Origin: Acidimicrobiia bacterium
Lineage (GTDB): Bacteria > Actinomycetota > Acidimicrobiia > Spongiisociales > Spongiisociaceae
Direction: 5' to 3'
Assembly: GCA_011523635.1 (NCBI GenBank)
Contig: WTGI01000046.1
Coordinates: 1 to 51,697 of the forward strand
DNA: 51,697 nucleotides
Of the stretch, positions 16,744 to 25,682 are shown in pieces; position 1 is the first letter of the stretch; each line of letters begins with the position of its first letter. A program made the position numbers and the translations under genes. The notes under the pieces were generated by a model. The model did not search any database, was not told the origin of the DNA, and was given only the letters and a program-made list of their open reading frames with translations.

Positions 16744-19700
16744 ATGACGAACTGGCGGCCCAGGAGCCCATTGACGTTCCTCGCCGCGCTGGCGATGCTG
16801 GTAGGGATTCTGGTCTCGGTTCCCGCATCGGTCGGCGCCCAGGACACGGAAGGGGACGACCCCTTCGTCCTCACCATCCTGCACAACAACGACGGCGAGT
16901 CGAAGCTCCTGCCCGACGACGGTTCGGATCCGGGCGTGGCCCGCTTCGTGGCGCTCATGAAGCAGCTGCAGGCCGGGGCGTCCGGTAGCGGCGTCGTGAC
17001 GCTCACTTCCGGCGACAACTTCCTCGCCTCCCAGGAGTTCGGTGTCTCGCTGGCGCGGGAAGGCCCGCTGTACGACTCGGTCGCCCTGAGCGGAGTCTAC
17101 GACGCCATGGCCCTGGGCAACCATGACTTCGACATGGGCCCGGAGGTGACCGCCCGGTTCATCAAGGGCTTCGACCCGGCCATCCCGTTCCTGTCGGCCA
17201 ACCTGGACTTCTCCGCCGAGCCGGAGCTGCAGGCGCTGGTCGACGAGGGCCTGATCGCCCCAAGCACCGTGATCGTCACCGGCGGCGAGAGGGTCGGGGT
17301 CATCGGTGCGGTCACGCCGATGTTGCCCAACATATCGAGTCCCCGCAACGTGGTGGTCTCGCCGGTGCTCCCCGCCGTCCGGGCCGAGGTCGCGGCCCTG
17401 GCGGCCGACGGGGTCGACAAGATCATCCTTGTCAGCCACCTCCAGGACGTGGAGGAGGAAAAGGAACTCGTGGCGAGCCTGTCCGGCGTGGACGTCGTCA
17501 TCGCCGGCGGGGGCGACGACCTGCTGCGCAACGACGGCGACACCTGCCTGCCCGACGAGCAGGCGGTCGAGCCCTACCCGATCATGGTCGAGGACTCCGC
17601 CGGGACGATGGTGCCGGTGGTCACCGCCCCCGGCGGGTACCGCTGCATAGGGGAACTCAACGTGACCTTCGACGCGGGCGGCAACGTCACCGCCGCCGAA
17701 GGGCGCTCGGTAGGAGTCGGCTTCGACGTGGAGCCCGATCCCGGCGTGCAGACCACCGTGATCGAACCCCTCACCGCGGCCGTCGCGCTGATCAGCTCCG
17801 AGGTCATCGGCGCCAGCGAGGTGGAACTGGACGGCCGCAAGCCCATGGTGCGGACCGTGGCCACCAACGAGGGCAACCTGCTGGCCGACGCGCTGCGGGC
17901 CACGGCCACCAACCTGGCCGAGGGGTTCGGCAGCCCGGTGCCCGATGTCGCCATCCAGAACGGCGGCGGCATCCGCAACGACGCGGTGATCCCGCCGGGA
18001 GACATCACGGTCGGGACCACCTGGGACATCGCCCCGTTCCGCAACTTCGTGGTGGTCGGCGAGGTGCCCCGCGAGACCTTCCACATCCTGCTCGAACAGG
18101 CCCTGGACCGCCTGCCCGGCGCCGGGGGCCAGTTCGCCCAGGTGTCGGGATTCACCCTCACCTACGATCCGTCCGCCCCCGCCAGGGAGATCGCCCGGGA
18201 CGGCGACTGCTCCCTGGTCGGCAATCCGGGCGGCCGGGTGCGCGAGGTCGTCCTCGACGACGGCACGGTCATAGTCACCGGCGGCCAGGTGGTGCCGGGC
18301 GATCCGGTGGTGCTGGCCACCATCGACTTCCTGGCCGGTGGCGGCGACTGCTACCCGCTCGCCGATGTCGAGTTCACCAAGCTGGGCGTCAGCTACCAGC
18401 AGGCCCTCGCCAACTACGTGTCCGAGGACCTGGGCGGGAAGATCACGGCCGAGGACTACCCGGCCGGCGGAGGGGGACGGATCGTCGCCCTCGAGCCCGA
18501 ACCGGAACCCGTGACCGAGCCGGCGCCGGAACCCCGGACGGTCACGGTGAAGCCCGGTGACACGCTGCGCAGTATCGCCATGGCCTACCTGGGCGACGAG
18601 AACCGCTGGCCCGAGATCTTCGAACTCAACAGGGGCGTGGTCCAGGCCGACGGCAGGGCACTGACCAACCCCGACCTGATACGGATCGGTTGGGTGCTGC
18701 AGATCGACCCGGAAACGTTCCCCATCGATCCTGCGGTGCGGGTCGGCACGCTCGACAACGGCTTCACCTTCTACCTGAGGAGCAATGACCGTCCGGGCAA
18801 GAGCGTGACGCTACGGCTGGTGGTGCGGGCCGGGTCGGCTAACGAGTCCGAACCGGGCCAGGGTTATGCCCATTTCCTGGAGCACGTGCTGTTCGAGGGC
18901 ACCGAGGCCTACACCGCCGAGTCGCTGAACTCGACGATCCGGAGTCTCGGCGCGGAGTTGGGTCCTGACACCAACGCCTACGTCAGTTACGACCAGACCG
19001 TCTTCGAGCTGACCGTGGCGGCCGACCCCCCTGAGAACATCGGCACCGCCCTTCACGTGTTTTCGCAGATGGCTCACGCCGCCACCATCGACCCGGAGGC
19101 GGTGGTGGCCGAGCGGGGCGTGGTGCTCGACGAGCTACGGTTCCGCGTCGCGGACAGCTACGGATACGTGGGCGCCGAGTTCGATCGTATCTACACCAAG
19201 GGAACGCCCTACGAGGGGCGTTGGCCGGGTGGCACGTTCGAGTCCGTCGAGGCGACCACGGCAGCCGACCTGAGAGCGTTCTACGAGACCTGGTACGTCC
19301 CGTCGAACATGGCCATCGTCGCGGTGGGCGACGTTCCGCTAGACGAACTACAAGCCCTGGTGGAGGAACACTTCGGGTCCATACCCGCCGGTAGAGCCCC
19401 GGCGTTCTGGCTACCCGAGGTCACGCCGGATCCCGAGCCCTCGTACCACGTGGTCACGGACGAAGGTCAGGGCTTCACCTACATCTCGCTGGACATCCCG
19501 ATCCCCACCTTCGAGTCCGGGACGGTGGACGGGCAACGCCTGGGCCTGATGGATGCGCTCATCCAGCTGATGGTCCTGAACCGTCTCGAGGATGCGTACT
19601 ACCGCGGCGAACTGACCCAGGTCGACAAGCCCGACTTCAGCACCTTCAACCACGGATACCTCCTGCGGTTCTTCGGGACCAACTGGCAGGGTGAGAACCT

Positions 19701-21420
19701 CGACACGGCCTCCGCCGCCTACTACTCCGTTCTGCTGACGGCCGAGGAGTACGGCTTCACCGACGTCGACCTGGCCATCGCGCGAGACGAACTGGTCACG
19801 GCGTTGGACCACGGACTGGAGACCGCCGGCACCATCACCGACCCGGCGTACGCCGACGGCTACGTCTCGCACTTCCTGTTCGGCGGAGACATCAGCGCTC
19901 CTCAGGAACGGTACGACCGGCTCACGGCGCTGCTCCACGAGATAACGGCCGGGGAGCTCACCGACCGCTACCGGTGGCTGATGGAGCGGTCCGCACCGTT
20001 GGTGATAGCGGTCGGCCCCGACCCGGCCAGCGTGCCCACCACGGCCGACCTGGAAGCCGCCTTCGACGCGGCCGTTCCCCGTAGCGAGCCCCCGCCGGTG
20101 GAGCAGGGCATCGACGAGTTGCTCCCGCTTCCCGATCCGGTCGACCCCGTGGCAAGCGGCCCGACCGGCGTCCTGGACGGCCACGAGTGGGTGTTCGCCA
20201 ACGGGGCAAAGGTGGTGTTCGTGTACTCGGACGAGGTCGAGGCGACGGTGAGCCTCCGGGCCAGGGCTCTCGGCGGGTGGTCAACCCTCGAGCCCGGAGC
20301 CCGGGCCCTGTCACCCAGAGCGGTCGAGGCGGTGGCGGGCAGCGGGTTCGGCGACCTGACCAAGTCACAGATCGACCGCTTCCTCAGCGAGAGGGCCGCT
20401 TCGCTCGGCGCTCTGATAGGTGAGAGGATCGAGGGTTTCGACGGCACCGCCAACCGGGACGATCTCGAGACGCTGTTCCAGCTCATGCATCTGATGGTCA
20501 CCGCTCCCAGGGTGGACGACCTCGCCTTCGACCAGGCACTGAACAGCGCCGCCATCCGCACCCAACTGGCCGAGGTGAACCCGGCCTGGCAGGCGTGGGT
20601 GGCGTCCAACGAGGCCCGCTTCGGCCTGGAATGGCACCGGCCGGTGGCCACCCGGGAGCAGCTCGCCTCGATGACCGCCGAGTCGCTGCTCGATCTGTAC
20701 ACGCGCCGCCTCGGCCACGTGGACGACCTGGTGGTGGCCGTAGTCGGCGATACCGACCCGGAGGTGGTCGCGAGCCTGGCCCGCCACTACATCGGCACGC
20801 TGCCGGTGGGCGAGCCCGACACGTATGTCGACCGCCACCGGCCCTTCCCGACCGGAGTGGTGCGGCGCGAAATACCGGTCAGCGCGGACGAGAGCGCGGT
20901 GATGGAGATCTCCTACGAGACCGAGACTCCCGTCACCCCGTCGCTGCGGGTCAACGCCCACGTGCTCAGGGTGATCCTGGACAACCGCCTCACCCTGCTG
21001 GTGCGCGAGGAGTTGGGCGCGTCCTACGTCACGCAGGTGTCGATCAGCCCGGCCTTCGCCCCGCGGCCGACGGTGTACTCGGACATCGTGTTCACCTCCG
21101 ACGCCGCCCGTCTCGACGACGCCCACGCCAGGACCCTGTCGATCCTGGCCGATCTGGTGGCCAACGGACCCACCGCGGAGGAACTCGATCAGGCCCTGGC
21201 CGTGGCCCAGGTTGACTACTCCACGCCCAGCAACGGCAGGCTGCTCAGCGTGCTCACGAATCGGCTCCACACCGACGACGCCAGCCTGCTCACGCCCGAA
21301 CGCTCGCTGGAGGAACTCGCCAGGGTCACGGCAGCTACCGTGCAAGCTCTGGCCGCCGACCTCTTCGACACGGAGAACCGGATCGAGATCGTCCGCATAC
21401 CCGCCTCCTACGGCGGCTAG
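16744..21420 (+). CDS. Secreted 5'-nucleotidase / LysM / M16 metallopeptidase fusion
   Basis: One 1,558-residue reading frame with four modules. Residues 1-36 form a signal peptide ending ASVGA. Residues ~40-340 are a metallophosphatase: ILHNNDGESKLL, LTSGDNF, ALGNHDFDMG (~125), ILVSH and VIAGGGDD. Residues ~345-590 are the 5'-nucleotidase C-terminal domain with NGGGIRND. Residues ~600-660 are a LysM domain (TVKPGDTLRSIA). From ~665 to the end is a full two-half M16 peptidase: the zinc motif HFLEH with H712, E715 and H716, then Glu792 in AERGVVLDE (75-residue spacing, as in processing-peptidase types), then a second half without HxxEH, as in pitrilysin/PqqL proteins. The phosphatase has D-x-E instead of D-x-H and lacks GHxH, a variant I recall in some bacterial nucleotidases. 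The product should be exported, held to the wall by LysM, and act on nucleotides and peptides. A LysM-nucleotidase alone is unremarkable; fusion to M16 is not an architecture I know. Confidence 0.9.
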   Translation: MTNWRPRSPLTFLAALAMLVGILVSVPASVGAQDTEGDDPFVLTILHNNDGESKLLPDDGSDPGVARFVALMKQLQAGASGSGVVTLTSGDNFLASQEFGVSLAREGPLYDSVALSGVYDAMALGNHDFDMGPEVTARFIKGFDPAIPFLSANLDFSAEPELQALVDEGLIAPSTVIVTGGERVGVIGAVTPMLPNISSPRNVVVSPVLPAVRAEVAALAADGVDKIILVSHLQDVEEEKELVASLSGVDVVIAGGGDDLLRNDGDTCLPDEQAVEPYPIMVEDSAGTMVPVVTAPGGYRCIGELNVTFDAGGNVTAAEGRSVGVGFDVEPDPGVQTTVIEPLTAAVALISSEVIGASEVELDGRKPMVRTVATNEGNLLADALRATATNLAEGFGSPVPDVAIQNGGGIRNDAVIPPGDITVGTTWDIAPFRNFVVVGEVPRETFHILLEQALDRLPGAGGQFAQVSGFTLTYDPSAPAREIARDGDCSLVGNPGGRVREVVLDDGTVIVTGGQVVPGDPVVLATIDFLAGGGDCYPLADVEFTKLGVSYQQALANYVSEDLGGKITAEDYPAGGGGRIVALEPEPEPVTEPAPEPRTVTVKPGDTLRSIAMAYLGDENRWPEIFELNRGVVQADGRALTNPDLIRIGWVLQIDPETFPIDPAVRVGTLDNGFTFYLRSNDRPGKSVTLRLVVRAGSANESEPGQGYAHFLEHVLFEGTEAYTAESLNSTIRSLGAELGPDTNAYVSYDQTVFELTVAADPPENIGTALHVFSQMAHAATIDPEAVVAERGVVLDELRFRVADSYGYVGAEFDRIYTKGTPYEGRWPGGTFESVEATTAADLRAFYETWYVPSNMAIVAVGDVPLDELQALVEEHFGSIPAGRAPAFWLPEVTPDPEPSYHVVTDEGQGFTYISLDIPIPTFESGTVDGQRLGLMDALIQLMVLNRLEDAYYRGELTQVDKPDFSTFNHGYLLRFFGTNWQGENLDTASAAYYSVLLTAEEYGFTDVDLAIARDELVTALDHGLETAGTITDPAYADGYVSHFLFGGDISAPQERYDRLTALLHEITAGELTDRYRWLMERSAPLVIAVGPDPASVPTTADLEAAFDAAVPRSEPPPVEQGIDELLPLPDPVDPVASGPTGVLDGHEWVFANGAKVVFVYSDEVEATVSLRARALGGWSTLEPGARALSPRAVEAVAGSGFGDLTKSQIDRFLSERAASLGALIGERIEGFDGTANRDDLETLFQLMHLMVTAPRVDDLAFDQALNSAAIRTQLAEVNPAWQAWVASNEARFGLEWHRPVATREQLASMTAESLLDLYTRRLGHVDDLVVAVVGDTDPEVVASLARHYIGTLPVGEPDTYVDRHRPFPTGVVRREIPVSADESAVMEISYETETPVTPSLRVNAHVLRVILDNRLTLLVREELGASYVTQVSISPAFAPRPTVYSDIVFTSDAARLDDAHARTLSILADLVANGPTAEELDQALAVAQVDYSTPSNGRLLSVLTNRLHTDDASLLTPERSLEELARVTAATVQALAADLFDTENRIEIVRIPASYGG

Positions 21421-21431
21421 GACTGTTGCAT

Positions 21432-21460
21432 CAGGAGGGCGCAGACCTCGCGCCCTCCTG
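21432..21460 (+). terminator. Hairpin terminator after the fusion gene
   Basis: An 11-bp perfect stem, CAGGAGGGCGC with its complement, encloses a 7-nt loop eleven bases after the stop codon. No U-tract follows, as is common in high-GC actinobacteria. It probably ends the nucleotidase-M16 transcript. Confidence 0.65.
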
Positions 21461-21502
21461 GTGTCCCCTCCCCCGTCTCCGGCCCGCCGCGTTCTGAGAC
21501 CT

Positions 21503-21733
21503 GTGACCGTCGAGGGCGGTGTGGGCCCAGTGGCCGAAACAAGGGGGTTGAAAACGTCACAGGCCCGTCGCATACTGCCCGGCAGTCACAAACACCGCCG
21601 GTTTCTTGCATTCGACGTCGAAGGAACCGGAACCGGGATCAATCCGGGAGCGGACCCGTCAGGGATAGCGGAACGCGCACGGACCGAAGGAGGTGGTGGC
21701 TGGGGGATGGGCCCGCCGGGGAGGCGGCGTTTT
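21503..21733 (+). repeat. 231-nt dispersed noncoding repeat, copy A
   Basis: This stretch matches the reverse complement of 46790-47020 over the same 231-nt length. The last 53 nt (21681-21733) are identical between the copies, and the rest is clearly similar with scattered changes. The identical part contains AGGAGG and a CCGCC/GGCGG hairpin followed by a T-rich tail, which resembles the end of a small RNA. Weak frames cross the copies, but reading is not kept consistently, so protein coding is unlikely. It lies between the fusion gene's terminator and the DMT genes. Confidence 0.75.
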
Positions 21734-21814
21734 GGCGATTTTCGCGTTCTCGGCGTGTTCGGGTGCGGATGTGGAACTCCCCGAACACGGATGGGGCACT
21801 CGCGGAACGGGGCT

Positions 21815-22699
21815 CTAGTGCTGGGTGTTGAGGGTTCTCAGGGTGGCTACAGAGTGCATGGCTAGGACCAGGATCAGCATCAGGCCTCCCACGAGGGTGG
21901 CGCCGTGCGGGGCCTCACCGACGGCTAGCCAGACCCAGAACGCGCCCAGCACGGTCTGTAGCAGGAGGAGTAGGGCCACCTCGGGCGCCGGGATGTATCT
22001 GGGGCCGGTGGCGATCAGGCCGAACGCCACGGGCACTATGAGGAGGCCGACCAGCACCAGCATGAGCCAGTCCCCCGAGTCGGCCGAGCCGGGGCTGGCG
22101 GCCGGTAGGCCGACCAGACCGGCGAGGCCGGCTCCGAGGGCCACCGCCGGGACCAGGTTCAGGGATGGTCGGGACCGGAGCACCACCAGCGTCCCGCCGA
22201 TCGCTATCGCGGCCACGAGGCCGGCGAGGGTGCCAAGCAGGTCTCCCGTGACCAGCGAGCCGAGCAGGATCACCAGCGTGGCGACCGTCGCCCCGCCGAT
22301 GGCGAGCCAGGTGCGGCGCGGGACCGCCTCCCTCAGCACCATGCGGGTCAGCAACGCCGCGAACAAGGGGCTCAGGCTGATCATCAGCAGGGTGTTCGCC
22401 ACCGAGGTGTGGGTGATCGAGTAGATGAACATCACGTTGTCCAGGGCGAACAGCACTGCCGCGACCACTCCGGCCAGCCCCATCGCCCGCAGCTGAGCTC
22501 GCCATCCCGTTCTCTCCATCACCAGGAAGAACACGAACAGGCCCGGTGCCGACAGGACCCCTCGCACGAACACGAGCGTCCATGCATCCACGTCCATCAA
22601 CCGGATCGGGACACCCTGGACGCTCAGGATTATGACCCCGGCGGACGTGATCAGCAGACCCTTCGCCGGATCGGAGAGACGGGAGAACCTACCCGGCAT
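21815..22699 (-). CDS. EamA/DMT-family transporter (second of a tandem pair)
   Basis: A 294-residue protein with ten hydrophobic segments and two EamA domains. Start supported by GGGAGG six bases upstream, inside the end of the preceding gene. It is a close paralogue of the gene at 22689-23624: both share GLFVFFLVMER, IYSITHTSVANT, SLSPLFAALLTRM-type stretches, VPRRTWLAI, and ATGPRYIPAPEVALLLLL or its near twin. The family exports amino acids, amines or other metabolites, or imports nucleotide sugars; the substrate here is unknown. The two genes overlap by 11 nt and are surely co-transcribed, so they may form a heterodimer or be a recent tandem duplication. Confidence 0.88.
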   Translation of the reverse strand: MPGRFSRLSDPAKGLLITSAGVIILSVQGVPIRLMDVDAWTLVFVRGVLSAPGLFVFFLVMERTGWRAQLRAMGLAGVVAAVLFALDNVMFIYSITHTSVANTLLMISLSPLFAALLTRMVLREAVPRRTWLAIGGATVATLVILLGSLVTGDLLGTLAGLVAAIAIGGTLVVLRSRPSLNLVPAVALGAGLAGLVGLPAASPGSADSGDWLMLVLVGLLIVPVAFGLIATGPRYIPAPEVALLLLLQTVLGAFWVWLAVGEAPHGATLVGGLMLILVLAMHSVATLRTLNTQH

Positions 22700-23624
22700 T
22701 GTGAACCTCCCGGTGGGTGGGGCCGGCGGTCAGGTCGAGGCTTCTCAGGGTCGCTACGGAGTGCGCCGCCAGCACCGCGATGAGAACAACCCCGCCCACC
22801 ACGGTAGCCAGGCTGGGAACCTCCCCCACCGCCATCCACACGAACAATGCCCCCAGCACCGTCTCGAGCAACAGCAACAGTGCGACCTCGGCGGCCGGGA
22901 TGTACCTGGGGCCGGTGCAGATGAGGCCGAAGGCCACCGGCACGAGGAACAGGCCCAAGGCCACGAGGTACACCCAGTCCTGGGGACTCGCCGAGGAAGG
23001 GGTGGAGGCGGGCAGGCCGACCAGAGCCCCGAGCGCGGAGCCCAGCGCCACGGCAGGGACCAGGTTGAGGTGCGGCCGCGCCCGGAGCACCACCAGCGTC
23101 CCCCCGAGCGCCACGGCCGCCACGAGACCTGCCAGCGTGCCCGGCAGGTCGCCCTCCACGAGCGAGCCCACCATGATGACCGAAGTGGCCACGGCTCCCC
23201 CTGCGATCGCCAGCCAGGTGCGCCTGGGCACCGTCTCGCGCAGCACCATGCGGGTGAACAGTGCGGCGAACAGCGGGCTGAGGCTGATCAGGAGGAACGT
23301 GTTCGCCACCGAGGTGTGGGTGATCGAGTAGATGAAGCCGACGTTGTCGATCCCGAACAGCACCGCTGCGACCACTCCGGCCATCCCCATCGACCGCAGC
23401 TGGTCCCACCACCCTCGCCTCTCCATCACCAGGAAGAACACGAACAGGCCGGGCGCCGCCAGAACTCCCCGCAGGAACAGCAGCGTCCACGAATCGACCT
23501 CGATCAGCCGGATCAGGACCCCTTCGGCGCTAAGGATCAGGACGCCGACCGTGGTGATCAACAACCCGAACGCGGGGCGGGACAGGCCACCGACCCTCCG
23601 CTCGTCCAAGTCGCTCCCGGTCAC
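22689..23624 (-). CDS. EamA/DMT-family transporter (first of a tandem pair)
   Basis: Ten-segment DMT protein of about 311 residues if translation begins at the GTG at 23624, which has GGAGG four bases upstream. An ATG 39 bases earlier (23663) is in frame but has no ribosome-binding site. It is paralogous to the gene just downstream along most of its length, including the GTLVVLR and VPVAFGL stretches between the two EamA halves. Family members are inner-membrane drug/metabolite carriers. Gene order and overlap suggest one operon with its twin. The divergent lipoprotein gene starts about 170 nt away, so the promoters share that gap. Confidence 0.86.
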   Translation of the reverse strand: MTGSDLDERRVGGLSRPAFGLLITTVGVLILSAEGVLIRLIEVDSWTLLFLRGVLAAPGLFVFFLVMERRGWWDQLRSMGMAGVVAAVLFGIDNVGFIYSITHTSVANTFLLISLSPLFAALFTRMVLRETVPRRTWLAIAGGAVATSVIMVGSLVEGDLPGTLAGLVAAVALGGTLVVLRARPHLNLVPAVALGSALGALVGLPASTPSSASPQDWVYLVALGLFLVPVAFGLICTGPRYIPAAEVALLLLLETVLGALFVWMAVGEVPSLATVVGGVVLIAVLAAHSVATLRSLDLTAGPTHREVHNAG

Positions 23625-23791
23625 ACCGCCTCCGTATTCGATCGGTGGGGATCGTATCCGCATCGTATGACACGCCGCGCCGGCGACCGGTCAACCCCGC
23701 GGGTCCCCGCTGGTTCGCCGCCGACATATTTCAGCAACATTTGATCGTTAGAACCGGGGCCACATGATCCTGACGAAAGGTGGTGAAGGGG

Positions 23792-24979
23792 ATGGATCGC
23801 CGGGCACGGAAGACCAGGATCCTGGGGGTGGTTCTCGGCGTCGTACTGAGCGCCGGGGTGCTGATCGGCTGCACGTCCGACCCTGAGGGGTCCGAAGGCC
23901 ATGATCCCGCCGGCAGCGAGATGGGCGACGCCGGGGAACGCACGGAAGGCGGCGGCGAGCACGGGTCCGGTGACGGCGGCGGTGAACACGGCGCCGGAGA
24001 CGGCGAACACGGCCCCGGCGGCGAGGGAAGCGGCGACGGCCCGGAGGGCTCGGAGGGCGGTTCCGAGGCGGGCGAGCGCGCCATGTCGAGCCCGGTCGTG
24101 CCCCTCGACCAGGAGTGGGAGGGCGTGCTGGGAGGACTGGCTATCACGGCCCGCTACGACCAGGCCACCCGTACCGTCCACACCACGGCCCGCAACACCC
24201 TCTCCCACGTTCTCTGCTACGTGCAGACCGAACCCCACCTGAAGTCCGGAACCAGGACCGTGGGGGAACTCGGTCCGGGCGTGATGGGGCACCTGGGCCC
24301 CGGAGAGGCGGCTACGTCAGTGCTGGCGGTCGCCGGCGAACCGGCGCTCGCCGGGGTCTCCTACGACGGGTTGGTCACCCACATGGAGGTGTTCGACTGC
24401 GGCGGCACAGGTCCGGTGCCCCACTCGGCGGAAGGTGGCGAGGGCGGCCGCGAGGGACCCGGCGGCGAAGGTCACAGTCCCGGCGGCGAAGGCGGCAGCG
24501 AGGGCAGCGGTGAGCACGGCGCCGGCGGCGCAGGATCCGGGTCCGGCGGTGAAGAGGGCGGCGCAGCCATGTTGGGGGTGGGCGCGACCTTCGACCAGGT
24601 CCGGGGCGGCGCCCGGCTGATCCTCAGGTACGACCCTCCCAGCAACTCGTTCAGGGGTACCGTGGAGAACACCACCGACAGCGTCCTCACCCGAGTCAGG
24701 GTCGAGGTGCACCTGTCGAACGGGACCGAACTCGGCCCGACGGCGCCGGTGGACATGGCGCCGGGCATGGTCCTGCCGCTGAACATGGCGGCCACGCCGG
24801 AGCCGTTCACCGGATGGATACCCCACGCCGAGGTCGGCAGCGGCGAGCACGGCGGCGAAGGCGAGGGAGAACACGGCAGCAGCGCCGAGGGCGAAGGAGA
24901 ACATGGCAGCGGCGGAGAACGCGAGGGGGAACACGACGGCAGCGGCGAACCAGAAGGAGAGCACGGCAGCGGTGGCTAG
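23792..24979 (+). CDS. Glu-His-Gly-rich lipoprotein with two repeated domains
   Basis: Start taken at the ATG of MDRRARKTRILG; GTG codons 12 and 9 bases upstream are in frame. A signal peptide ends at the lipobox VLIGC (Cys27), so the 395-residue product should be a surface lipoprotein. The rest alternates low-complexity segments full of GEHG, GGEHG and EGEHG with two globular domains (~95-205 and ~265-345). The second reads FDQVRGGARLILRYD, then FRGTVENTTDSVL and VRVEVHLSNGTELGPT; the first is a looser version. I recall domains like this with EHG-rich tails in other bacteria, of unknown role. Histidine next to acidic residues suggests metal binding (inference). The next two genes are a two-component system whose sensor loop carries the same EGEHGSEG motif, so this protein may be its target or partner. 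Confidence 0.82.
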   Translation: MDRRARKTRILGVVLGVVLSAGVLIGCTSDPEGSEGHDPAGSEMGDAGERTEGGGEHGSGDGGGEHGAGDGEHGPGGEGSGDGPEGSEGGSEAGERAMSSPVVPLDQEWEGVLGGLAITARYDQATRTVHTTARNTLSHVLCYVQTEPHLKSGTRTVGELGPGVMGHLGPGEAATSVLAVAGEPALAGVSYDGLVTHMEVFDCGGTGPVPHSAEGGEGGREGPGGEGHSPGGEGGSEGSGEHGAGGAGSGSGGEEGGAAMLGVGATFDQVRGGARLILRYDPPSNSFRGTVENTTDSVLTRVRVEVHLSNGTELGPTAPVDMAPGMVLPLNMAATPEPFTGWIPHAEVGSGEHGGEGEGEHGSSAEGEGEHGSGGEREGEHDGSGEPEGEHGSGG

Positions 24980-25004
24980 AGCGGAAGGAGGCTGGAGCTA
25001 ACCG

Positions 25005-25682
25005 GTGAGCAGCCATGTGTTGATAATCGAGGACAACGAGAGGATCGCCGACTGGGTCCGGGTGTACTTCGAGAGGGCCGGGTTCTCCGCCCACGTCGTC
25101 CATGACGGTGAGTCCGGCCTCGCCCTGGCCCGCCGCCTGCTCCCGGACCTGGTGATCCTCGACCTCATGCTCCCCCGACTGGACGGAGTGGAGCTTTGCC
25201 GGATCCTGCGCGGCGAGTCGGACGTCCCCATCATCATGCTGACCGCCCGGGAGACGCCCGCCGAGCGCATCCTCGGCCTGGACAGCGGCGCCGACGACTA
25301 CATCGTCAAGCCCTTCGACCCCGAGGAAGTGGTCGCGCGGGCCCGCGCCGTGCTCCGCCGTGTCAGGGACCGGGTCCAGCAGGTCCTGACACGGGGCCCC
25401 ATCACCCTCAACGAGACCACCCGGAGCGTCATGGTCGATGGCGAGGCCGTGACCCTCACCCAGGCCCAGTTCGCCCTCCTGTCGACCTTCATGCGCCATC
25501 CCGGCCAGGTGCTCACCCGCTACCAGCTGATCTGCCAGGCCTTCGGATACGACTTCGAGGGGTACGACCGCGCCATCGACAGCCAGGTAGCCCGCCTCCG
25601 CAAGAAGATCGGCCGGGGCGGCAGCGGGCCGATCCGGACCGTCTACGGGGCCGGCTACAAGTTCGTGGTGGAGGACGGCTGA
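25005..25682 (+). CDS. OmpR-family response regulator
   Basis: A 225-residue regulator from a GTG start. The receiver domain has the acidic pair in VLIIEDNER, the phospho-acceptor Asp in LVILDLMLPRLDG (~52), the Thr in IIMLTARE and the Lys in YIVKPFDPEE (~101). The C-terminal winged-helix DNA-binding domain (~130-222) ends in the typical VYGAGYKF. The gene starts 25 nt after the lipoprotein gene, and its stop overlaps the ATG of the sensor kinase gene (TGATG). It should be phosphorylated by that kinase and control target promoters, probably including the lipoprotein operon; no binding site was identified. Confidence 0.95.
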   Translation: MSSHVLIIEDNERIADWVRVYFERAGFSAHVVHDGESGLALARRLLPDLVILDLMLPRLDGVELCRILRGESDVPIIMLTARETPAERILGLDSGADDYIVKPFDPEEVVARARAVLRRVRDRVQQVLTRGPITLNETTRSVMVDGEAVTLTQAQFALLSTFMRHPGQVLTRYQLICQAFGYDFEGYDRAIDSQVARLRKKIGRGGSGPIRTVYGAGYKFVVEDG

